Source: Methanomassiliicoccus sp. (lineage in GTDB: Archaea; Thermoplasmatota; Thermoplasmata; Methanomassiliicoccales; Methanomassiliicoccaceae). From it: DNA of 64,000 nt. Shown one piece after another: positions 49,837-59,181 of the stretch. The stretch spans positions 124,001 through 188,000 of the forward strand of contig JADFDJ010000002.1 of assembly GCA_018262895.1 (NCBI GenBank), given 5' to 3'. Position 1 is the stretch's first letter. The number at the start of each line of letters is the position of its first letter. Position numbers and translations under genes: made by a program. A model generated the notes under the pieces. That model had not been told where the DNA came from. It was given only the letters and a program-made list of their open reading frames with translations, and did no database searches.

Positions 49837-50134
49837 GCGATACGAAAAAGGTGAGGGAGCGCTCTTGAAGGATCTTACCCAATGGATACTGAGTGTCGAC
49901 AGAAGGCTGGATGTCATTAGGGCGTTGGAGGGTGCCGGACCTTTCAATGCGACGGAGATATCCCATCGGACAGGGCGCTCCATACAGAACGTCAGTCGTG
50001 CCATCCATGAGCTCGAGGAGAAGGGCCTGTTGAAGTGCCTTACGCCAGAGAAACAGACCTGGAAACGGTATTTGCTGACGGAGAAGGGAAAATCTGTACT
50101 TTCGGATCTCAGAAACGAGGAGATAGTCCAATGA
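49814..50134 (+). CDS. Winged-helix transcriptional regulator
   Basis: DVIRALEGAGPFNATEISHRTGRSIQNVSRAIHELEEKGLLKCL. Confidence 0.75.
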   Translation: MGSIKDIKRYEKGEGALLKDLTQWILSVDRRLDVIRALEGAGPFNATEISHRTGRSIQNVSRAIHELEEKGLLKCLTPEKQTWKRYLLTEKGKSVLSDLRNEEIVQ

Positions 50135-50180
50135 GCAACCGTGCACATAGATCAGTCCGCATTAGAGAGAACGTGATATC

Positions 50181-51647
50181 ATGATACCAAAGATACCCCG
50201 ATGCATGAGCACCCAGCATCCAGACAACGTCAACGCTCCCTTCTTTTCTGAGAGCTCGGAGCTGGGAGGCGAGGATGAGATCCAGGAAGCGTACTATGTG
50301 TTCTCGCACCTTGACTGTGAGGAGCAGATGTGGGACTGCGAGGGGAAGGAGGTTGACAACTACGTCATCAAGAAGCTGCTGTCGAAGTACGACTGGTACT
50401 TCCGGGACAAGCAGCTGGGGAAGGATGTCTTCCTCACCCTGAGGGTACCCAATCCCAGCGTGGAGAAGGATGAAGCCAAGATCCTCCTGGAGACGCTGGA
50501 GTCCATACCTCGATCTTTCGATACCGCCAAGCTGTTCTACCAGAACGAGGTCCCCCCCATCTTCGAGGTCATCCTTCCCATGACCTCCTCCGCCGCCTCC
50601 TTGGACCGCGTCTATCACTACTACAAGGACTTCGTGGTGGGGAAGCAGCACATGACCTTCAGCAAGGACAGCGTCAGGCTCTCCGAGTGGATCGGCACCT
50701 TCGAGCCCGACGAGATAAACGTCATACCCCTGTTCGAGGACCTGGAGCACATGCTGGACGCGCATCACATCACCCGCAAGTACATGCAGGACAAGGACCT
50801 GGAGTACCAGAGGGTGTTCCTGGCGAGGTCGGACCCCGCAATGAACTACGGTCAGGCGGGGGCCATTCTCATGAACAAGGCCGCGCTGTACAACCTCCAG
50901 CTCCTGGAGGAGGAGACAGGGGTAAGTATCCAGCCCATCATCGGGGTGGGCTCCGCGCCCTTCCGCGGGAACCTGAAGCCCACCAACGTCGAGTCCCTGA
51001 TGAAGGAGTACCCCTCCGTGCAGACGTTCACTGTGCAGTCCGCCTTCAAGTACGATTACTCCCACGACGAGGTGCGCAGCGGGATCCAGAAGATCAACGA
51101 GGGTAAGCGCTCTCCGGCCGTCGAGGTCGACGTGGAGCGGTGCAAGGACATCATAGAGAGGTGCGCCAACTCCTACCGGGAGCAGATCATCAAGCTCGCG
51201 CCTTTGGTGAACGAGGCCGCCAACTACGTGCCCGCTCGCCGCAAGAGGAAGCTGCACATCGGCCTGTTCGGTTACTCCCGCAGCCTCGAGGGCATCAAGC
51301 TGCCTCGCGCCATCAGCTTCTGCTGCGCATTCTACTCCCTGGGCATCCCTCCCGAGGTCCTGGGGCTGGACGCTCTGGACGATACCGACCTGGATTACCT
51401 GCGGCAGCTCAGCCCCCACTTCGATGACAACATGCGGGACGCCCTCCGGTACATGAACCCCGATTCCATGAAGATGCTGCCCCTCAAGGTGCGCATGGCC
51501 GTGGACAACCTGGATATAGAATATGAGGTGGACGAGAAGCACCGCCAGATAACCACGCAGATCATGAACAACCTCAAGAACAGCACGGGGAAGGGAATGG
51601 GGGAGTTCGTGCTCCAGGCCGCCCATCTCCGCGGGTTCCTGGGATGA
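50181..51647 (+). CDS. ppcA: Archaeal-type phosphoenolpyruvate carboxylase
   Basis: IPRCMSTQHPDNVNAPFF; EVILPMTSSAASLDRVYHYY; RSDPAMNYGQAGAI; FRGNLKPTNV. Confidence 0.93.
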   Translation: MIPKIPRCMSTQHPDNVNAPFFSESSELGGEDEIQEAYYVFSHLDCEEQMWDCEGKEVDNYVIKKLLSKYDWYFRDKQLGKDVFLTLRVPNPSVEKDEAKILLETLESIPRSFDTAKLFYQNEVPPIFEVILPMTSSAASLDRVYHYYKDFVVGKQHMTFSKDSVRLSEWIGTFEPDEINVIPLFEDLEHMLDAHHITRKYMQDKDLEYQRVFLARSDPAMNYGQAGAILMNKAALYNLQLLEEETGVSIQPIIGVGSAPFRGNLKPTNVESLMKEYPSVQTFTVQSAFKYDYSHDEVRSGIQKINEGKRSPAVEVDVERCKDIIERCANSYREQIIKLAPLVNEAANYVPARRKRKLHIGLFGYSRSLEGIKLPRAISFCCAFYSLGIPPEVLGLDALDDTDLDYLRQLSPHFDDNMRDALRYMNPDSMKMLPLKVRMAVDNLDIEYEVDEKHRQITTQIMNNLKNSTGKGMGEFVLQAAHLRGFLG

Positions 51648-51745
51648 GGAGGGTACGACCATGGCAGGCGTGGCTTCCCCCGTACATCTCCCGATGCCGC
51701 TGATCGACCAAAACATACATCATTCCCCAGGGAGGTGTTGAGTCC

Positions 51746-53632
51746 ATGTCCCATAAGGTGACCTTCTTTCCGGGCGGGTTGATGACCGAGGTCGAGGACG
51801 GGGAGACGGTCCTGGACGCCGCGGTGGCGGTGGGCGCTCAGATCAACAGCGTGTGCGGGGGAAAGGGCACCTGCACCAAGTGCCTGGTAATCATCGACGG
51901 CCCCAGCGACTCGGAGATGGGCAAGCTGAGCAGGGAGGAGTACGACCTGGGGTACCGAATCGCCTGCCAGACCAAGATCAGGGGCGATGTCTCTGTCTTC
52001 ATCCCCGAGGAATCGCAGATAAGCGAGCACCAGATCCTCGCCGCCTACAGCGGCAGGGAGGCCGGGGAGCTGACACCGCTGACGGTGTGCCGCCGACTGG
52101 ACCTCTCCGCTCCCAGCCTGGAGGACAACCGAGGCGATCTGGAGAGGGTGGTCGACGCTCTGGAGGTCCCCTCCCTGGAGGTGCCACTGCCGCTGCTGCG
52201 GGAGCTGCCCCAGGTGCTGCGGGAGGGGGGCTGGCAGCTCTCGCTGATGCTGTCCCGTTGGGACGGCAGCCACAGGCTCATGGCCATAGAGAAGGGTTCC
52301 AAGTCCCTGGCCAACTACGGAATCGCCGTGGACATCGGCACCACCACGGTGGTGGCGGAGCTGGTGGACCTCAACACGGGGAAGACGGTGGCGCAGGCGT
52401 CCGACTACAACCGCCAGCTGGTGTGCGGAGAGGACGTGCTGTCGCGCATCGCGTACGCCGAGGAGAAGGGGGTGGGGAGGCTCAACGAGCTGGTGCGGGA
52501 CACGGTCAACGGCCTCATCACCCAGCTGTGCGCGGAGAGGGACAAGAGGAGGCGCTTCCACTCCGGGACCTGCGACACCGATATCTCTTCTATTTCCGTG
52601 GGGGGCAACACCGCCATGGTGCACATGCTGCTGGGCCTGGACCCCACGAGCATACGGTACGCTCCGTACATATCCACCACCAACGTGCCACCCGTTCTGC
52701 CCGCATCGGACATCGGCATCCGGTCCCTGCCCGGCGCTCCGGTGTACTGCGTGCCCGGAAGGGCTTCCTACGTGGGCGGCGACATCACGGCCGACATCCT
52801 CCTCTCCGGCCTGCACCTCCGGGACGAGCTGTCCCTCCTGATCGACGTCGGTACCAACGGCGAGGTGGTGCTTGGCAACAAGGAATGGATCGTTGGGTGC
52901 TCCACCTCCGCGGGGCCGGCGTTCGAGGGAGGGGAGGTCTCCTGCGGCATGCGCGCCATGGGCGGGGCCATCGATACCATCAAGATAACGGAGACGGACA
53001 TCGACATTACCATCATCGGGAAGAAGCGCCCGCGGGGCATATGCGGCTCCGGCCTCATCGACCTGATCGCCCAGATGTTCCTGCGGGGTTACATCGACAA
53101 GAAGGGGAGGATCGAGACCGCCTCCTCGGAGAGGGTGCGGTCCTCCGGACGGGGCATGGAGTTCGTCGTCCACCATGAGGCGGGGAAGCGGGACATCGCC
53201 GTGAGCGACGACGATATAGCCAACGTCATCCGGACCAAGGCGGCCATCTATGCCGGGTGCTCGGTGCTGCTCCAGAGCGTGGACAGGTCCTTCGGTGACA
53301 TCGAACGGCTGTACGTCGCCGGCGGCTTCGGGCAGCACATCGACATCGACAACGCCCAGGTCATCGGCCTCCTTCCAGACGTTCCGCGCGATCGCTTCCA
53401 GTTCCTTGGCAACGCCTCCCTGGGCGGCTCCAAGCTGTGCCTCCTCTCCGAGAATATGAGGGCCGAGGCCCTGGACATATACCGGGCCATGACCTACGTG
53501 GACCTGTCCTCATCGCAGGCGTTCTTCGACCAGTACTCCTCAGCGCTGTTCCTTCCGCACACCGACATGGACCAGTTCCCCGAGGTACGTAGGAGGCTCG
53601 AGGCCGCCAGGGGGCAACGGGGCCGGGATTAG
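51746..53632 (+). CDS. Reductive activator of corrinoid protein (RACo-like: N-terminal [2Fe-2S] + ASKHA/DUF4445)
   Basis: VCGGKGTCTKCLVII..RIACQTKI [2Fe-2S]; GIAVDIGTTTVVAELVDL; LLIDVGTNGEVVLGNKEWIVGCSTSAGPAFEGGEVSCGMRAM. Confidence 0.9.
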   Translation: MSHKVTFFPGGLMTEVEDGETVLDAAVAVGAQINSVCGGKGTCTKCLVIIDGPSDSEMGKLSREEYDLGYRIACQTKIRGDVSVFIPEESQISEHQILAAYSGREAGELTPLTVCRRLDLSAPSLEDNRGDLERVVDALEVPSLEVPLPLLRELPQVLREGGWQLSLMLSRWDGSHRLMAIEKGSKSLANYGIAVDIGTTTVVAELVDLNTGKTVAQASDYNRQLVCGEDVLSRIAYAEEKGVGRLNELVRDTVNGLITQLCAERDKRRRFHSGTCDTDISSISVGGNTAMVHMLLGLDPTSIRYAPYISTTNVPPVLPASDIGIRSLPGAPVYCVPGRASYVGGDITADILLSGLHLRDELSLLIDVGTNGEVVLGNKEWIVGCSTSAGPAFEGGEVSCGMRAMGGAIDTIKITETDIDITIIGKKRPRGICGSGLIDLIAQMFLRGYIDKKGRIETASSERVRSSGRGMEFVVHHEAGKRDIAVSDDDIANVIRTKAAIYAGCSVLLQSVDRSFGDIERLYVAGGFGQHIDIDNAQVIGLLPDVPRDRFQFLGNASLGGSKLCLLSENMRAEALDIYRAMTYVDLSSSQAFFDQYSSALFLPHTDMDQFPEVRRRLEAARGQRGRD

Positions 53633-53776
53633 ACCTTTAGGCTCATCAGGCGCCATTTTCCTACATTTATTGACCTAATTTTGTCCTATTGATTCTGATA
53701 TTAATCTGGAGAGTAAAAGATTTGAAATATCGTTCATAGGTCCAGCAAAACAGAGTATAATCAAAATCGAGAAAAG

Positions 53777-54466
53777 GTGTATACCATGTCCTCCCCCGCC
53801 TCCCCCTTCAGCTCCATAATCGTCATGGCCAAGCAGATCCTTGAATCTGGCCGCATAGGTCCCAAGTCCTCCAAGGCGGAGGCGGAAGGCACCGTCAAGG
53901 AGATCATCGGCGCGGCCGACCAGGCGTTCACGGAAGAGCACGAGGTGAACTACTGGGGCTTCCTCAAGGCCACCCTGGGCGAGTACGTCCGGTCCCGCGG
54001 CCTGGAGGAGAGCTTCGTGGTCAAGGGCTCCCCCTTCAACTATCACGGTGCGGTAGGGGCCAGCTGCTCCGCGGTCATGCTCCGGAAGGACTTCTACAGG
54101 GGCGAGGCCCGCGTGGAGCCGGAGATGTTCCTGGAGGTCGGCATGGTCCGCGACCGGCAGGGGAACCTGAGCCCCGGCGTGTGCTGCGGCTTCCACTACC
54201 TCCCCTCCCCCGAGGGCGACCACAGCCGGTTCGTCCAGGGCGTGCTCGAGGACCAGAGGACCAAGTCCATGGCCTGGGCGCTGTCCAACGACGGTTTCCT
54301 CAATCCCTCCTTCCGCTCCTTCGGCAGGGATTCACACTGGGGCATGGACGCCACCCTGACAAAGGTCTGGCCCGAGGACAGCGTCACTCCAGAGATCAAG
54401 GAGAGGGTCTTCCAGGCCCTCGACGAGCTCCTCCCCCTGTTCCTGCGGATAGTGTCCCTGGCATAG
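53777..54466 (+). CDS. Uncharacterised protein within the corrinoid/CODH-ACS accessory cluster
   Basis: 229-aa ORF with SPGVCCGFHYLPSPEGDHSRFVQGV..SHWGMDATLTKVWP; no family recognised. Confidence 0.7.
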   Translation: MYTMSSPASPFSSIIVMAKQILESGRIGPKSSKAEAEGTVKEIIGAADQAFTEEHEVNYWGFLKATLGEYVRSRGLEESFVVKGSPFNYHGAVGASCSAVMLRKDFYRGEARVEPEMFLEVGMVRDRQGNLSPGVCCGFHYLPSPEGDHSRFVQGVLEDQRTKSMAWALSNDGFLNPSFRSFGRDSHWGMDATLTKVWPEDSVTPEIKERVFQALDELLPLFLRIVSLA

Positions 54467-54531
54467 GGATTCGTGTATCTGCCCTCAAGGCAACGCGCAA
54501 GGTTTATCTAAGCTCGTTATATTGAAAGAGC

Positions 54532-55554
54532 GTGGACTGGAACTGCGCCCCTACCGTGATCGGATCCCTTCCCTGCACCGATCCAGCGAAAGCCGTTGAC
54601 CTCATACTGGAAAAGCTCGTGGCCGTGCCCACATGGCCCCAGCTGCCACAGGTCGGTTTCCAGGAGAACATGTACGTCCAGTTCATGGCCGGCCTCCCGG
54701 GGGTGCAGGTGGACAACGACAAGAAGAAGATCCGGGTCAACCTCGCCGACTACGACCCCGAGGCCATCTATACCAGGATCCTGGAGGATAACGCGGACCT
54801 GTTCGCGTTCCCCCAGTACGGCTTCTCCGGCTTCCACGAGTTCATGTCCCGGGAACTGCCGCCATCAGTCCGTGCGCTCAAGGGGCAGATCACCGGACCG
54901 GTGTCCCTGGGGCTGCAGGTCACGGACCTGGACGACAAGCCGGTCATCTACGACGAGGCGTACGCCGAGATCATACGCAAGAGCCTGAACCTAATGGCCC
55001 GGTGGCAGGAGAATAAACTGCGCAAGAAGTTCCCGGAGACCGTCCTGTTCATAGATGAGCCGTACCTGTCCATTATCGGGACGCCCTTCGCCAGCGTCTC
55101 CCAGGCCGACGTGACCTCGTGGATAGCGGAGGTCACTACCGGCCTGGAGGGGATGACGGGCATACACTGCTGCGCCAACACCGACTGGCCCTTCGTCATG
55201 GGCATGGGCATCGATGTCCTGTCCTTCGATGCCTACGACTACGGCTACACCATATCCCTCTACCCCGAGGAGGTGGACCGTTTCCTGGAGAGCGGGGGGA
55301 GCCTTGCGTGGGGCATCGTGCCCAACCACGAGGAGCCGTTCCTCCTGGAGACCGCATCGTCCCTGGCGGACAAGGTCGAGGGCCTCATAGCATCCCTGGT
55401 GAACAAGGGGTTGGACCAGGACCTGCTCCTGCGGCAGTCGCTGCTTACGCCGCAGTGCGGTCTCGGCGGACTCGACGCCGAGATCGGAGAGAAGGTCCTG
55501 GACCTCCTGGTGGAGACATCGGACGAGCTCAGGTCACGGCACTCCCTGGAGTGA
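54532..55554 (+). CDS. Core-MetE/UROD-superfamily methyltransferase-like protein
   Basis: TVIGSLPCTDPAKAVDLIL; LKGQITGPVSLGLQVTD; LFIDEPYLSIIG; GIHCCANTDWPFVMGMGIDVLSFDAYDYG. Confidence 0.8.
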   Translation: MDWNCAPTVIGSLPCTDPAKAVDLILEKLVAVPTWPQLPQVGFQENMYVQFMAGLPGVQVDNDKKKIRVNLADYDPEAIYTRILEDNADLFAFPQYGFSGFHEFMSRELPPSVRALKGQITGPVSLGLQVTDLDDKPVIYDEAYAEIIRKSLNLMARWQENKLRKKFPETVLFIDEPYLSIIGTPFASVSQADVTSWIAEVTTGLEGMTGIHCCANTDWPFVMGMGIDVLSFDAYDYGYTISLYPEEVDRFLESGGSLAWGIVPNHEEPFLLETASSLADKVEGLIASLVNKGLDQDLLLRQSLLTPQCGLGGLDAEIGEKVLDLLVETSDELRSRHSLE

Positions 55555-55555
55555 C

Positions 55556-56299
55556 ATGACCTACATCATCGCCGTGGCCGGCAAGGGCGGGGTCGGCAAG
55601 TCCACATTGTCCGCCCTCCTGGTGCAGGAGCTCGCTGCGCGCACCGGGAAGGTGATACTGGCCGTGGACGCCGATCCTAACTCCAACCTGGGCGAGAAGC
55701 TGGGGGTCACGGTGGAGAAGACCATCGGTGACCTGCGCGAGGACCTGGTGAGGCGCTCCGAGGAGGTCACCGGGTCCAAGCACCAGGAGGCGATGTACCA
55801 GCTCCGCCTGGCGATGGTCGAGGGAAGGGACTTCGACCTGGTGACCATGGGCCGATCCGAGGGCAGAGGCTGCTACTGCTACGTAAACAACCTCCTGCGC
55901 ACCTTTCTCGACGAGATCATGAGCCAGTACGGTCACGTTGTCATAGACAACGAGGCGGGCATGGAGCACCTCTCCCGGAGGACGTGCCAGCGCATGGACG
56001 TCCTGATGGTGGTATCGGACGCCACCAGGGTGGGCCTGGAGACCGCTTTCCGGATACTCTCCCTGGCGAGGGAGATGGAGATCGACATCGGGAAGAGCGT
56101 CCTGGTCATCAACCGCGTTACCGGGGAGCTGCCGGCGAGCCTCAAGGAAATGGTCCCGCCGGGCTTCTCCAGGCTCTTCCTCCTGCCGCAGGACGCCGCC
56201 GTCGAGGAGCTGGCCATGGCCAGCTCGCAGCTCACGTCGCTCCCCAGGGACAGCTTGCTGCGGGAAGCGGTGAACCAGCTCATCCCTGAGCTGAGGTGA
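55556..56299 (+). CDS. cooC: CooC/AcsF-like P-loop Ni-insertion ATPase
   Basis: IIAVAGKGGVGKSTLSALLVQELA; AVDADPNSNLGEKLG; GRGCYCYVNNLLRTFLDEIM; VIDNEAGMEHLSRRTC. Confidence 0.93.
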   Translation: MTYIIAVAGKGGVGKSTLSALLVQELAARTGKVILAVDADPNSNLGEKLGVTVEKTIGDLREDLVRRSEEVTGSKHQEAMYQLRLAMVEGRDFDLVTMGRSEGRGCYCYVNNLLRTFLDEIMSQYGHVVIDNEAGMEHLSRRTCQRMDVLMVVSDATRVGLETAFRILSLAREMEIDIGKSVLVINRVTGELPASLKEMVPPGFSRLFLLPQDAAVEELAMASSQLTSLPRDSLLREAVNQLIPELR

Positions 56300-56417
56300 G
56301 AATAAGATGCATCGGTTTTAAGAATGTAGAATCCACTTCCTTTGCCGGAGAAAGCGGACCAATCCAGGGGGAAGGAATACGCGTCTTAAGAAGCAGTATT
56401 TAGCGGTCATAGTAGTT

Positions 56418-57296
56418 GTGATGATATTATTCACAGTCTTCATCGCATCGTTCGTCGTCAGCTCTGTGCAGGGCTCCCGCGTGGCGTACATGGCGGTCAG
56501 AGCGGACAAGGCCAGCTATGAGATGGGGGAGAACGTGACCTTCACACTTACGCCGCTAAGCCCGGGGGCCAAGTGCACGTTGCAAGGTTACTCCTCTAAC
56601 TCCGGAATAACCATGCTCCGCCTTCCTGACGACATCGATCCCGAGACCTACCTGGATGATGAGCAGGTCCTTGTGAACATAAGCATGTGGTCTCATGGAG
56701 GAAGCTTCCCCCAGGGGCCGTACGTTGCCATTCCAAGCATCACCACCAATGGCGAGCCTCTTTCATTCTCCTGGAACGGCACTATAAGTACTTTTGACCC
56801 GGTCACAGGCAACGTGACCTGGGGCCAGGCCAGTGCAGGGTACTACATCCTGTGTCCGGTCAACTTCCTCAGCTCCGGATCGGCGACCAAGCTCATGCTG
56901 GACCGCAGCTCCATATTCTACCTGGACGGGCTCAGGGTGGCCTTCGACGTCACCTATATCGGTGGAAACTTCTCTGTGCGAGCGGACCTCTCCCTGGGCG
57001 AGGGCACCGAAGGCATAGACGGGATGTTCTCGACGGTCGTCCCCGATCACACTGAGTACCAGGAGGGCAATGTGACCCTTTTCAACGAGACCGTTCACCT
57101 GGTGCCAGGCTCGACCACCAGCATCACCATTGAATACCCAGGTGTGGACATGGGGTATGGACCTCCGACTACCAATCTCCTCTGTTACCTTTACACGGGA
57201 GAGAGAACGTTCACCTTCGGATTCTACCAGTCCTATTATTCCGATGTCAACCCCGACGGGGAGCAGGTCGCGGGGGTACGCAATGTCCAGTACTGA
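56418..57296 (+). CDS. Membrane-anchored extracellular protein (paralog of 59182..60069)
   Basis: N-terminal TM, VAYMAVRADKASYEMGENVTFTL..EPLSFSWNGT; the true start is probably upstream. Confidence 0.65.
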   Translation: MMILFTVFIASFVVSSVQGSRVAYMAVRADKASYEMGENVTFTLTPLSPGAKCTLQGYSSNSGITMLRLPDDIDPETYLDDEQVLVNISMWSHGGSFPQGPYVAIPSITTNGEPLSFSWNGTISTFDPVTGNVTWGQASAGYYILCPVNFLSSGSATKLMLDRSSIFYLDGLRVAFDVTYIGGNFSVRADLSLGEGTEGIDGMFSTVVPDHTEYQEGNVTLFNETVHLVPGSTTSITIEYPGVDMGYGPPTTNLLCYLYTGERTFTFGFYQSYYSDVNPDGEQVAGVRNVQY

Positions 57297-58200
57297 CATC
57301 CTGCTCTCTGGACGGAACCTCTCCAAGACCTACGGCAACATGTTCACCAAGGGCAACATCAGGGCACTGGACAAAGCATCGTTCGAGATACTGCAGGGCG
57401 AGATCTGCGGGCTTGTCGGCCCCAATGGTGCTGGCAAGAGCACCATGCTCAAGCTCATAATGGGCATCGAGCCCAAGACCGAGGGTACCATTGACATGAA
57501 CGGGATGGATCCCAGGAAGGCACTGGGGTACGTGCCTGAACGCCCCACGTTCTTGGAGGACCTCTCCGCCTACTACAACCTGTTGTACATAGCCAGGCTC
57601 AACGACCTCCCCGATGCTGAGGGCACAAGCCGGAGGCTCATCGACGAGTTCGGCCTCAAAAGCCGGGGGGACGACATCGTGTCCACGTTCTCCAAGGGCA
57701 TGAAGCAACGCCTGGCTATTGCCAGAGCGGTGATCCATGAGCCCAAGGTACTGCTCATGGACGAGCCCTTCTCAGGCTTGGACCCAGGGATGATGATAGA
57801 GCTGCGCACCCTGCTGAAGGGGCTCAAGGCCAAGGGCATGGCCATGCTCCTGTCATCTCATGAGCTGAACGAGATAGATCAGCTCTGTGACTCCATACTG
57901 TTCATCCGCTCCGGGCAGATCATCCGCAAGGATGGACGGGGAGAGGTGGAGAAGAGGCACCTCCTCCAGCTCACCCTGGCCACGCCATCGGAGCAGGTGG
58001 TGGCGGCACTTTCGCGTTGGGACGGCGGGACTGTATCCGACGACGGCCTGCTGATATCCAAGATGGTGTCCAAGGAGGATGTGCCGGACATCGTTGCCGA
58101 GGCCGTCCGCGCCGGAGGGAGGGTCATGGACTGCCACATCGCCCAGCGCAAGGCCGAGGACCTATATGCGGAGATTTACCTGAAGGAGGGGAAGGCATGA
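57283..58200 (+). CDS. ABC transporter ATP-binding protein (ABC-2 type)
   Basis: CGLVGPNGAGKSTMLKLIMG; TFSKGMKQRLAIARAVIHEPKVLLMDEPFSGLDPGM; internal ATG of ORF 57130..58200. Confidence 0.93.
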   Translation: MSSTDILLSGRNLSKTYGNMFTKGNIRALDKASFEILQGEICGLVGPNGAGKSTMLKLIMGIEPKTEGTIDMNGMDPRKALGYVPERPTFLEDLSAYYNLLYIARLNDLPDAEGTSRRLIDEFGLKSRGDDIVSTFSKGMKQRLAIARAVIHEPKVLLMDEPFSGLDPGMMIELRTLLKGLKAKGMAMLLSSHELNEIDQLCDSILFIRSGQIIRKDGRGEVEKRHLLQLTLATPSEQVVAALSRWDGGTVSDDGLLISKMVSKEDVPDIVAEAVRAGGRVMDCHIAQRKAEDLYAEIYLKEGKA

Positions 58201-59105
58201 GCGAGTTCATGGTGCACCTGCGCAAGGACGTCAAGCTTCTGACATCGGACTCCTGGTTCATCGTGCTCCTGGTGGCCCTGACGGCCGTCTCCTTCTTCAT
58301 CGCTCTGGCGAGCTGCGCGGCGTACGTCCAGAATATAACCTGGGGCGACCTGGTGGTCACCCGGGCATCTCTGGAGGCCCTTCAGAGAAGTGCCCTGGTC
58401 TCCTATTGGAGCTCGATCGGCAACATCCTAATGGTCATATTCCTGGCCACATCTTCCATGGCCATGAGCGTGGAGAAGGACAGCGGGATGAGCAAGTATA
58501 TCCTCACGCAGAGGGTCAGCAAGATCCGCTTCTACCTCAGCAAGCTTCTCCTCCTGATCGCCCTCGTCCTTTTCGGTCTTATCGTGGCGCTAATCGCCTA
58601 CCTCATCGTCTTTTCCTTCATGGACGTGCCAATGCTCGACCTTGGGAGCCTGATGCTCTCCATGCTGTTCCCCCTCCTCAGCATGCTGGTCTTCACCGCT
58701 ATGGGCTTGATGATCGCCACTCTGGCCAACAAGAAGGGGGCGGTCATCGCCATTGCCGTGGTCCTCTTCATCGCGCTCACTGCCATCTCTCAGCTCTCTA
58801 TCAACCTAGGTGCGGTGGCGGCCATGAGGGACGATCCAACCCTCACAAACTACAACTTTACCTCCGGGCTACCCCTGGAATATCAGCTGCTCATATACAG
58901 CAATCCCGTGATCCTGATCCAGGGAACGAGCTATGCTCTCAACGTCGATAACTCGTACGCGCCGTTGTTCGATACTGGGCAGGGTGTGATCCTGGCGGTC
59001 TTGTACTTCGTCGTCTTTACGGCCCTGGGCCTGCTATCGTTCTCCCGCGAGCGGCTAGACGTTCCATGGTCCACGCGGTTGCTTTCAGCGGTTGGGAGGA
59101 AGTGA
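58197..59105 (+). CDS. ABC-2 type permease
   Basis: ATGA overlap with the ATPase; multiple TM segments; MAMSVEKDSGMSKYILTQRVSKIRFYLSKLLL. Confidence 0.87.
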   Translation: MSEFMVHLRKDVKLLTSDSWFIVLLVALTAVSFFIALASCAAYVQNITWGDLVVTRASLEALQRSALVSYWSSIGNILMVIFLATSSMAMSVEKDSGMSKYILTQRVSKIRFYLSKLLLLIALVLFGLIVALIAYLIVFSFMDVPMLDLGSLMLSMLFPLLSMLVFTAMGLMIATLANKKGAVIAIAVVLFIALTAISQLSINLGAVAAMRDDPTLTNYNFTSGLPLEYQLLIYSNPVILIQGTSYALNVDNSYAPLFDTGQGVILAVLYFVVFTALGLLSFSRERLDVPWSTRLLSAVGRK

Positions 59106-59181
59106 CCTTGTTACCTTTAGGCATGGAACTCATCACAAGTTGTGAACCACATTGCATGAACGAAGGTCAGGCGATTGCTGA

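Noticed and set aside
50109-51716. 535-aa minus-strand ORF overlapping PEP carboxylase
   Set aside because: Shadow ORF of a well-conserved ppcA; no recognisable motifs.
51395-53338. 647-aa minus-strand ORF overlapping RACo
   Set aside because: Antisense to a clear [2Fe-2S]/ASKHA protein; composition (H/P/R/Q-rich) typical of spurious shadow ORFs.
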